Shown one piece after another: positions 1 to 5,633 of a DNA stretch of 6,687 nt; within the stretch, counting starts at the first letter, position 1, and the number at the start of each line of letters is the position of its first letter. A program made the translations under genes and the position numbers. Under the pieces are notes generated by a model. The model did not search any database. It was not told the DNA's origin and saw only the letters and a list, made by a program, of their open reading frames with translations. Source of the stretch: Chitinophagaceae bacterium (GTDB lineage: Bacteria > Bacteroidota > Bacteroidia > Chitinophagales > Chitinophagaceae); contig JAEUVI010000359.1 in NCBI GenBank assembly GCA_016787105.1, positions 1 through 6,687 of the forward strand, in the 5' to 3' direction.

Positions 1-2
1 TT

Positions 3-887
3 TCAACAGTGCCATTAACAGGGAGCCTTACCTACAACTGGTCTACCGGAGAAGGTGGTTCAAATGCAGTTACATTAACACGCGGAGGTCAGTATTGGGT
101 GCAGGTATCTGATGGTACCTGTTCTAAAACAGATACAGTAACGGTTCTTTTCAACTCATTTATTTTATCACCAATCGTAGAGGATGTAAAACTGTGTAAA
201 GGAGGCGCTCCTGAAACTATTAAGGCACAGGGCCAGAACTTGCTTTGGTACTCGGGTCCGGTAGGAGGTACCGGTTCTATTACACCGCCTGTTCAGTCAA
301 CAGCAGATACTGGACGATGGGAATATTGGGTTTCCCAAACCATACGCGGGTGCGAAACACCGAGAGCTCAGGTGAATACAAGGGTAATTGATATACCCTA
401 TTTCGAATTGGGCGAACCCTTTATCATTCCTTGCGATGCTTCAGGAATTGTTTTGCAGGTAATCCCGGAAGAAGGAACGGATTACCTATGGAGTAATGGT
501 GGTACCAATCGTTCAATGCTTGTAACCGGAAGAGGTAAGTATTCATTATATGCGGAAAATATGTGTGGCAGTTTTCGAGATACAGTACAGGCAGTGGAAT
601 GCAAAGACCGCTGTGTGCAATTTCCAACCGGTTTCACGCCAAATGGCGACGGAAAAAACGATTTATTCAGGGCTTCTGCTTTTTGCCCTGTTCCTTCATA
701 TCGTCTTATCGTTTTTAATCGTAACGGTGAAAAGGTATTCGAAACATCAAACCCTGCGGATGGGTGGGACGGCTCTTACAAAGGGAAAAAAGCCCCAATG
801 GGAGCTTATGTATTTTACAGTGAATATTTTGACTTTGTACTCAAGCGAAGCCTTACTGATAAAGGAACAGTAATGCTTATAAAATAA
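3..887 (+). CDS. Secreted Ig-like/adhesin-type protein with type IX secretion C-terminal domain (3' part only)
   Basis: This is the C-terminal 294 residues of a larger protein. The frame is open to the left edge, so a GTG at position 9 is not the real start. The last ~90 residues match the gliding motility-associated (CHU_C, type B) C-terminal domain: FTPNGDGKND at 633-662, then a 'YRLIVFNRNGEKVFE' strand, 'GWDGSYKGK', 'MGAYVFY', and an end in 'KGTVMLIK'. In Bacteroidota this domain directs export through the type IX system and attachment or release at the cell surface. Upstream, roughly 185-390, is an Ig-like module typical of such proteins (LCKGG, LLWY, YWVSQT, GCETPRA). Two related WSxG modules flank it, at about 39-145 and 486-595, each ending in C...DTV. 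The Cys pairs suit an exported protein. A role in adhesion, gliding or polymer binding is inferred; the N-terminal part that would decide it lies outside the window. The gene converges on the 68-aa gene and shares a terminator with it. Confidence 0.88.
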   Translation, partial: STVPLTGSLTYNWSTGEGGSNAVTLTRGGQYWVQVSDGTCSKTDTVTVLFNSFILSPIVEDVKLCKGGAPETIKAQGQNLLWYSGPVGGTGSITPPVQSTADTGRWEYWVSQTIRGCETPRAQVNTRVIDIPYFELGEPFIIPCDASGIVLQVIPEEGTDYLWSNGGTNRSMLVTGRGKYSLYAENMCGSFRDTVQAVECKDRCVQFPTGFTPNGDGKNDLFRASAFCPVPSYRLIVFNRNGEKVFETSNPADGWDGSYKGKKAPMGAYVFYSEYFDFVLKRSLTDKGTVMLIK

Positions 888-908
888 AAAAGCCCCGTTT
901 TCCGGGGC
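883..908 (-). terminator. Intrinsic terminator between convergent genes
   Basis: A perfect 6-bp stem (GCCCCG at 892-897 with CGGGGC at 903-908) closes a 5-nt loop. Read on the minus strand, it is followed at once by a T-rich run (complement of 881-891). This makes a canonical Rho-independent terminator for the 68-aa gene, whose stop is at 935. On the plus strand the hairpin comes 5 nt after the stop of the type IX cargo gene. A looser T-rich stretch follows at 917-928, so it may work in both directions. Confidence 0.8.
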
Positions 909-934
909 CACACTTACTTTATTTTTTAAAAAAA

Positions 935-1141
935 TTAATCCCAACCTTTTTTCGCTACTCCTGCTTCAATAGCTGCTAATGCTTTTGCCTCATTTACAAG
1001 TGTAGTAAGCTTATTTCCTTTCCCATCATTTCCCTGTACCATATAAGCCCCTTTAGCTGTTTTCTTGATTACTGCATCCTGGATAGGTACTCCCTTTTCT
1101 TTCGTTTTTACATTGTAAGCCGTCAGTGTTATGTCTGCCAT
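935..1141 (-). CDS. Small Lys-rich protein of unknown function, 68 aa
   Basis: I do not recognise a characterised family. The 68-residue product begins MADITLTAYNVKTKEKGVP and ends AKKGWD. It has 11 Lys but no Arg, Ser, Cys, His or Phe. It has no signal peptide or membrane segment, so it is probably a soluble cytoplasmic protein. The first ~50 residues alternate like short beta strands (ITLTAYNVKT, DAVIKKT, GAYMVQGND). An Ala-rich segment at residues ~50-64 probably forms a helix. Support for a real gene: ATG with AGGA 4-7 nt upstream, a good -7 promoter element (1170-1177) about 30 bp upstream, and an intrinsic terminator just after the stop. The longer minus-strand frame at 1053-1265 overlapping it has no such signals and I regard it as a shadow. 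Function unknown. Confidence 0.75.
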   Translation of the reverse strand: MADITLTAYNVKTKEKGVPIQDAVIKKTAKGAYMVQGNDGKGNKLTTLVNEAKALAAIEAGVAKKGWD

Positions 1142-1162
1142 GATTCCTGGTTTTGTAGTTAG

Positions 1163-1203
1163 TAAAGGCCAAATTTACGGCATTTGCCCCTTTTTGGCCT
1201 TTA
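1163..1203. repeat. 11-bp perfect inverted repeat overlapping the 68-aa gene promoter
   Basis: TAAAGGCCAAA (1163-1173) is the exact reverse complement of TTTGGCCTTTA (1193-1203), with a 19-nt spacer. The left arm covers half of the -7 element, and the right arm lies where the -33 region would be. The expected transcription start is near 1163, so most of the repeat would not be in the mRNA. A protein-binding operator is therefore more likely than an RNA hairpin; this is inference. Confidence 0.5.
1170..1177 (-). promoter_or_regulatory. Bacteroidota-type -7 element upstream of the 68-aa gene
   Basis: The minus strand reads TAAATTTG, an exact match to the Bacteroidota sigma-A -7 consensus TAnnTTTG. 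It lies 28 nt upstream of the ATG, which would give a leader of roughly 20 nt. I see no clear TTG/TTTG -33 box at the usual distance. The element overlaps one arm of the inverted repeat at 1163-1203. Confidence 0.55.
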
Positions 1204-1458
1204 AAGTTGTCGTTTGAATGTGGAAAAGAACCTGATTTACTGCGTAGTATATTCTGAATCAGCAATTAAGAACGCATGTTAAAAATTGACTCCTGACCTG
1301 GGAATAGGCCCTGTTTTAGATGAAGTATGTCAGATGTAAACACTGTGATTTTTAGGCGACCTTTCTATACGATTCTGAGAAAAGAAACCGGGAGCCTGTG
1401 CAACTAGCACCAAACTGGCAGGCGTTACCAATAAGAAGAGAGGATTTTTATATGTATA

Positions 1459-1498
1459 CATTGAGAAAACAAGAAACTACTCTATTGTTTTCTCAATG
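1459..1498. repeat. Perfect 14-bp inverted repeat (hairpin) downstream of gyrB
   Basis: CATTGAGAAAACAA (1459-1472) is the exact reverse complement of TTGTTTTCTCAATG (1485-1498), with a 12-nt loop. A 10-bp palindrome, ATGTATACAT (1452-1461), overlaps the outer edge. The hairpin lies 55-94 nt past the gyrB stop. In the minus direction it is followed by TATACATATAAAAATCC rather than a T-run. It could therefore be a 3'-end processing or stability hairpin or a weak terminator of gyrB, not a textbook intrinsic terminator. A short mobile-element remnant is the other option. Confidence 0.65.
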
Positions 1499-1552
1499 CT
1501 GCGGTCAAACTAAAACACAATTTATAAACCAGGTAAATGAAAGCAGGGATGA

Positions 1553-3536
1553 TTACACATCCAGCTTTGCATACTTTGCATGGCTTTCGATAAACTCTCT
1601 TCTTGGTGCTACTTCGTCACCCATCAGCATACTGAATATGCGATCTGCTTCTGCCGCGCTTTCAATAGTTACCATTTTCAGGGTTCTTGTGTCTGGGTTC
1701 ATTGTTGTATCCCAAAGCTGGTCTGCATTCATTTCTCCCAAACCTTTATAACGCTGTACGCCTACAGAATCTTCCTTGCCGGCACCGATTCTTTCTACCA
1801 ATGCTTTTCGCTGTTCTTCATTCCATGCGTACGCCTGTTCTTTTCCTTTCTTCACGAGGTAGAGCGGTGGTTGGGCAATGTATACATAACCCTGCTCCAC
1901 AAGTTCCGTCATATAGCGATAGATAAATGTAAGTATCAATGTAGCGATGTGGCTACCATCCACATCGGCATCGGTCATAATAATGAGCTTGTGATAACGC
2001 AGTTTTGCAAGGTTCAATGCTTTAGGATCGTCAGGAGTACCAACAGTCACACCAAGAGCTGTATACATATTCCGTATCTCCTCATTCTCGTATATCTTAT
2101 GTTCCATTGCCTTTTCCACATTCAATATTTTTCCGCGAAGCGGAAGAATAGCCTGGAAACTTCTGTCCCTGCCTTGCTTTGCAGTACCACCGGCGCTATC
2201 GCCCTCAACGAGGAATAGTTCGCAACGCTCCGGATCCCGATCTGAGCAGTCAGCAAGTTTTCCTGGCAAGCCACCGCCGCTTAGTACACTTTTGCGCTGT
2301 ACCAGTTCTCTTGCTTTACGTGCCGCTGCACGAGCCTGTGCAGCGAGAATTACTTTATTGATAATGTTCTTTGCATCACGGGGATTTTCTTCCAGATAAG
2401 CAACAAGCACTTTTGATACAGTAGTATTCACAACGCCCATCACATCGCTATTGCCGAGCTTGGTTTTTGTTTGTCCTTCAAACTGTGGTTCGGGAACTTT
2501 TACGGAAATAATAGCGCTCAGTCCTTCGCGGAAGTCATCTCCTTCTATCTGCACTTTTGCTTTTTCAAAGAGACCTTCCTTATCGCCATAATGCTTGAAT
2601 ACGGTTGTAAGCGCCCTGCGGAAACCAGCTACGTGTGTACCACCTTCAATGGTATTGATATTATTTACATATGAGTAAATGTGCTCACTGTAAGAATCAT
2701 TATAGCACATAGCCACTTCTACAGCTACATTCGAAGCATCGTCACGTCCATCTACGTACAATACTTTTGGGATAAGCTGGTTACGCCCCGCATTTTTATC
2801 CAGCATTTCTACAAACTCAACAATACCGCCTTCGCTGTAAAATGTTTTCGAGTAGGTGGTTCCCGTTTCTTCTTCCTTTTCACGGAGATCATTGAGTATG
2901 ATGCGTACGCCTTTATTTAAAAAAGAAAGCTCACGCAAACGGCCTTCAAGAATATCTTTTTTATAAAGTGTTGTGGTAAAAATGGTATCATCTGGCCAGA
3001 AATGAACCCTTGTACCTGTGGTATCGCTTACACCTATTTCACGAACCTGGTATTGTGGTATACCAATTTTGTATTCCTGTTCAAATATTTTCCCTTCCCG
3101 GTTTACTACTACGTGCAGCTTTGTACTTAATGCGTTTACACAACTCACACCCACACCATGCAATCCACCGGAAACTTTATAAGTGTCTTTGTCAAACTTA
3201 CCACCGGCATGCAGCACCGTCATTACTATTTCAAGCGCCGATTTTTTTTTCTTTACTGTTAATACCAGTAGGAATACCGCGTCCATCGTCCTGCACGGAA
3301 ACGGAATTGTCTTCGTGAATAGTAACAATAATATTTTTACAATAACCCGCTAATGCTTCATCTATTGAATTATCTACCACTTCATACACCAGGTGGTGCA
3401 ATCCTTTTTCGCTGATATCGCCGATATACATCGCCGGCCTTTTACGCACTGCTTCCAACCCTTCCAAAACCTGTATACTATCTGCACCATAACTATTGCT
3501 TGCGGAAGCTATTTTTTCGTTTGTTTCTACGCTCAT
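1553..3536 (-). CDS. gyrB: DNA gyrase subunit B, broken by a one-base insertion
   Basis: GyrB, the ATPase subunit of DNA gyrase, works with GyrA as A2B2 to introduce negative supercoils. The gene is read in two frames. The first gives MSVETNEK to GINSKEKK, then hits a stop at 3231-3233. The second resumes at SALEIVMTVLHAGG and runs to the end. Removing one A from the nine-A run at 3242-3250 gives one 660-residue protein, about the usual length for Bacteroidota. GHKL ATPase motifs in that composite: EVVDNSIDEAL (E52, N56), DDGRGIP (83-89), HAGGKF (K113), SGGLHGVG (122-129); transducer GQTKTKLGN near 354-362. Toprim motifs: EGDSAGG (E444), PLRGKILNVEKA, DADVDG (Asp 522/524/526), QRYKGLGEMN. The ~165-residue insert of proteobacterial GyrB is absent. 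The ATG at 3536 is chosen because the N-terminus has normal family length. Nothing else in the gene is damaged. An alternative call is a pseudogene, but gyrB is essential, so an error or a very recent change seems likelier. Confidence 0.95.
3242..3250 (-). other. Nine-A run causing the gyrB frameshift
   Basis: On the minus strand the gyrB coding sequence reads G, nine A, T. In this form the frame ends KEKKIGA-stop. With eight A it reads KEKKSALEIVMTVLHAGG, the family sequence. The defect is thus +1 nt inside a homopolymer, the usual place for sequencing error, replication slippage or RNA polymerase slippage. Confidence 0.9.
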
Positions 3537-3557
3537 AAATTCGATTAAATACTATGG

Positions 3558-3598
3558 ATTTTCCGTGTAAAAGTTAAGCGTACAAATGTACGGAAAAT
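3558..3598. repeat. 9-bp inverted repeat spanning the gyrB promoter
   Basis: ATTTTCCGT (3558-3566) and ACGGAAAAT (3590-3598) are exact reverse complements with a 23-nt spacer that contains nearly all of the -7 element. Arm centres are 32 bp apart, close to three helical turns. This fits a dimeric operator, but a 9-bp match in AT-rich DNA could be chance. Confidence 0.35.
3583..3590 (-). promoter_or_regulatory. Bacteroidota-type -7 element of gyrB
   Basis: The minus strand reads TACATTTG, matching TAnnTTTG, 46 nt upstream of the gyrB ATG. A TTTG lies upstream (complement of 3606-3609), but with only 15 nt between the boxes, less than the usual ~19. This suggests gyrB has its own promoter in the 167-bp gap after lpxC/fabZ. 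No Shine-Dalgarno sequence precedes the start codon, as is common in this phylum. Confidence 0.5.
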
Positions 3599-3644
3599 AG
3601 AGGGGCAAAGCGGCTTTCAGGCGCTCGTAAACGTTGTTTTTTTC

Positions 3645-3662
3645 AACTATTTTCAGATAGTT
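3645..3662. repeat. Small hairpin in the lpxC/fabZ-gyrB gap
   Basis: AACTAT (3645-3650) pairs with ATAGTT (3657-3662) around a 6-nt loop, 42-59 nt after the lpxC/fabZ stop. It is followed by an A-run, not a T-run, on the minus strand, so it is at best a weak terminator or 3'-end hairpin. No better terminator for lpxC/fabZ is visible. Confidence 0.3.
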
Positions 3663-3703
3663 TTAAACATGCCTGGAAACAGGTTTTTCCGGTTACAAAA
3701 CAC

Positions 3704-5107
3704 TTATTTTTTTACAATCTGGGCGACTAAATCTGCCTCGGTAGCTACCTTGTTTCCAACATAAGCGGTTCCTTTCATTTCACATATGCCGCGGCGTATC
3801 GGGGCTGATAATTCAAGCTTAAGAATAAGCGTATCGCCCGGCCTTACCATCTGCTTGAATTTGCAATTATCTATTTTGAGGAAATAAGTATCATGTTCAC
3901 CACCGCCACTCAGGTTAATGGCCAGCATACCGCCACATTGAGCCAGCGCTTCTATCTGCAATACTCCGGGCATTACAGGATTGCCGGGAAAATGCCCCTC
4001 GAAAAACCATTCGTTAAAGGTCACATTTTTAATACCGACAATATGAGTGTCACTCAATTCAATTATTTTATCGAGCAATGCAAATGGAAAACGGTGTGGT
4101 AATGTTTTTTCTATAAACTGCTGATCATATACCGGGGGCTGATTGGGGTTGTAAACTGGTATCCCTTTCGTGTGCCTGTTTTTTTTTATGTATTGCTTTA
4201 TTTTTTTAGCAAATTCAACATTACTGCTATGACCCGGACGGTTCGCAATAATATTTGCTTTTATCGGATAGCCAATCAATGAAAGATCGCCAACAATATC
4301 CAGAAGCTTGTGACGGGCAGGTTCATTTGGAAAACGCAATTCAAGATTATTCAGGTAGCCTTCACTTTTTACTTCAATCTTATCTTTCTTAAATATCTTT
4401 TTTAACCTCGCCATTTCAGCATCATCTACTGGCTTGTCTACGACTACGATAGCATTGTTAATGTCGCCACCTTTAATAAGGTTATTGTCAAGCAGCATTT
4501 CCAATTCATGTAAAAAACAAAAAGTGCGGCAAGGTGCTATCTCGTTTTTAAAATCACGTATATGTTTGAGCCCTGCGTGCTGGGTGCCAAGTACAGGGGA
4601 ATTGAAATCTATCAGTGTCGTAATACTATATTCCGTCGCTGGCATTGCTACCATTTCTACACGCTTAGCTTCATCGTAGAGATATATGTTTTCATCAATT
4701 GTATACCATACTTTGGCTGCATCCTGCTCTGTGATACCGGCTTCTTCTATCAATTCCACGAAAGGTTCTGAGCTACCGTCTATAATCGGAATTTCAGGGC
4801 CGTTGATTTCAATATGGCAATTATCTACGCCCATGCCCACCAATGCAGCCATTACATGTTCTACAGTGCTGATTTTAGCACCATTACTTTCCAGCGTAGT
4901 ACCACGGCTGGTGTCGGTAACGAGGTCACAGTCTGCTTTTATCGTTGGTTGATTTGGCAAATCAACGCGCTGAAATTGTATACCATAGCCTGGGTTAGCA
5001 GGTTTCAGGATCATATCAACCAATATACCAGTGTGCAGGCCAGTGCCAGAAATATTGGTAGTAGCTTTTAAGGTATGCTGTTTGTCAGGGTTGAATTTGG
5101 AAGTCAT
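3704..5107 (-). CDS. lpxC/fabZ: Bifunctional UDP-3-O-acyl-N-acetylglucosamine deacetylase / 3-hydroxyacyl-ACP dehydratase
   Basis: This 467-residue fusion carries two cytosolic enzymes. Residues ~8-305 are LpxC, the zinc deacetylase that commits UDP-3-O-acyl-GlcNAc to lipid A synthesis. Visible are STVEHVMAAL (catalytic E83, zinc ligand H84), RHKLLDIVGD (zinc ligands H266 and D270, plus D274) and RPGHSSN (catalytic H293). Residues ~325-467 are FabZ, which dehydrates 3-hydroxyacyl-ACP in fatty-acid elongation. Visible are LPHRFPFALLD, then EGHFPGNPVMPGV with H372 and QIEALAQ with E386; the 14-residue His-Glu spacing equals that of E. coli H54/E68. The fusion is the normal arrangement in Bacteroidota and joins two enzymes that compete for the 3-hydroxyacyl-ACP pool. 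The Lys-rich linker (residues ~300-312) is encoded partly by a nine-A run at 4179-4187 that stays in frame. A good -7 element precedes the gene. Both active sites appear complete. Confidence 0.97.
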   Translation of the reverse strand: MTSKFNPDKQHTLKATTNISGTGLHTGILVDMILKPANPGYGIQFQRVDLPNQPTIKADCDLVTDTSRGTTLESNGAKISTVEHVMAALVGMGVDNCHIEINGPEIPIIDGSSEPFVELIEEAGITEQDAAKVWYTIDENIYLYDEAKRVEMVAMPATEYSITTLIDFNSPVLGTQHAGLKHIRDFKNEIAPCRTFCFLHELEMLLDNNLIKGGDINNAIVVVDKPVDDAEMARLKKIFKKDKIEVKSEGYLNNLELRFPNEPARHKLLDIVGDLSLIGYPIKANIIANRPGHSSNVEFAKKIKQYIKKNRHTKGIPVYNPNQPPVYDQQFIEKTLPHRFPFALLDKIIELSDTHIVGIKNVTFNEWFFEGHFPGNPVMPGVLQIEALAQCGGMLAINLSGGGEHDTYFLKIDNCKFKQMVRPGDTLILKLELSAPIRRGICEMKGTAYVGNKVATEADLVAQIVKK

Positions 5108-5146
5108 GCAGATAAATTGATTTTAGGGCTTTTTTTCAAAGCCGGG

Positions 5147-5154
5147 CAAAGATA
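5147..5154 (-). promoter_or_regulatory. Bacteroidota-type -7 element of lpxC/fabZ
   Basis: The minus strand reads TATCTTTG, an exact and very typical TAnnTTTG match, 39 nt upstream of the lpxC/fabZ ATG. No clear -33 TTG is seen at ~19 nt. A short hairpin (GGCTTT/AAAGCC, 5127-5143) lies between this element and the start codon, near the expected transcript 5' end. It implies that lpxC/fabZ can be transcribed without lpxD. Confidence 0.55.
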
Positions 5155-5194
5155 CAATTCAGCATGATATAATGAGGAAAACACGTAAACTGTG

Positions 5195-5209
5195 GCCAGG
5201 CGACCTGGC
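5195..5209 (-). terminator. Possible weak terminator hairpin after the ATPase-like gene
   Basis: GCCAGG (5195-5200) and CCTGGC (5204-5209) form a 6-bp GC-rich stem with a 3-nt loop, 23-37 nt past the stop of the 133-aa gene. There is no immediate T-run on the minus strand, only GTTTACGTGTTTTCC further on, so termination is uncertain. Confidence 0.3.
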
Positions 5210-5231
5210 GGTACGATCGGTTGCGGTTGTA

Positions 5232-5633
5232 CTAAGCAGCCTTTACCTGGTTAGCAAAGTTCAGCACAATCTTTATGCTGTTGCGCTGGTTAAATTCGAA
5301 ATTGATTTCACCACCTATTTTCTTTACGAGGGGAGTAACTTTTATCATTTTCCCGGAAATGTATCGGCTGTAATCAGAATTATTATCCTTAACTGATATG
5401 GTAGTGTAACTATCCTCCTGGGTTGCTGTTATACGAATACATCCGTCATGGCTTGAATTGATAGTGTTTTCAAGCAATTTGCCAAAAATCAGTGAGACTA
5501 CATCTTCCTGTGCTTCAAGATAAGTTTCATCTGGTATATCATTAATAATAAAACTGCCCCGGTTGATGGCAGCAGGTAAAGCGCTTTTTACAAGCTGGTT
5601 TACCAAAGGACGCAATTCGATTTTAGTTTTCAT
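5232..5633 (-). CDS. Stand-alone, degenerate histidine-kinase-like ATPase (HATPase_c) domain protein, 133 aa
   Basis: The protein resembles the ATP-binding domain of sensor histidine kinases without a dimerisation/phospho-acceptor domain, receptor or membrane segment. Residues 6-43 look like the lead-in of that domain (LVNQLVKSALP, then INDIPDETYLEAQED). An N-box-like helix follows at 48-61 (LIFGKLLENTINSS, with N56 at the Mg-binding Asn position). A G1-box-like strand is at ~78-87 (ISVKDNNSDYS): D83 is kept but the expected glycines of DxGxG are N85 and D87. Residues 101-124 (LVKKIGGEINFEF...KIVLNF) match the final GG-I strand-pair. No clear G2 glycine motif is seen. ATP binding may therefore be weak or lost, which would suit a binding or anti-sigma-like role, but that is inference. 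The ATG at 5633 gives a complete domain start. The gene sits alone between lpxD and lpxC/fabZ. Family assignment is moderate; partner and function are unknown. Confidence 0.7.
   Translation of the reverse strand: MKTKIELRPLVNQLVKSALPAAINRGSFIINDIPDETYLEAQEDVVSLIFGKLLENTINSSHDGCIRITATQEDSYTTISVKDNNSDYSRYISGKMIKVTPLVKKIGGEINFEFNQRNSIKIVLNFANQVKAA

Larger units (their letters stand above)
1142..1552. other. Non-coding stretch between gyrB and the 68-aa gene (411 bp)
   Basis: I see no convincing gene here. Reading frames that cross it run antisense into gyrB or lack start signals. It holds the promoter and inverted repeat of the 68-aa gene at its left end and a strong hairpin at 1459-1498, downstream of the gyrB stop. 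No tRNA-like fold, riboswitch or insertion-sequence end was recognised in 1204-1450. Confidence 0.6.

Noticed and set aside
550..873. 107-codon plus-strand frame overlapping the type IX domain
   Set aside because: The overlapping frame encodes the conserved FTPNGDGKND domain; this one is a shadow.
1386..1424. GCCTG...CAGGC dyad near 1393-1422 considered as part of a tRNA-like fold
   Set aside because: The arms are only 5 bp and no T-loop or anticodon arm can be placed.
1580..2218. Long plus-strand reading frame opposite gyrB (212 codons)
   Set aside because: It is antisense to highly conserved Toprim coding sequence and shows no domain or start signal; a shadow of gyrB.
3672..3688. CCTG-GAAA-CAGG hairpin followed by five T on the plus strand
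   Set aside because: The stem is only 4 bp and no plus-strand gene ends here, so a terminator call is not supported.
3704..5107. LpxC-FabZ fusion as a novel architecture
   Set aside because: The fusion is established and common in Bacteroidota, so it is not new.
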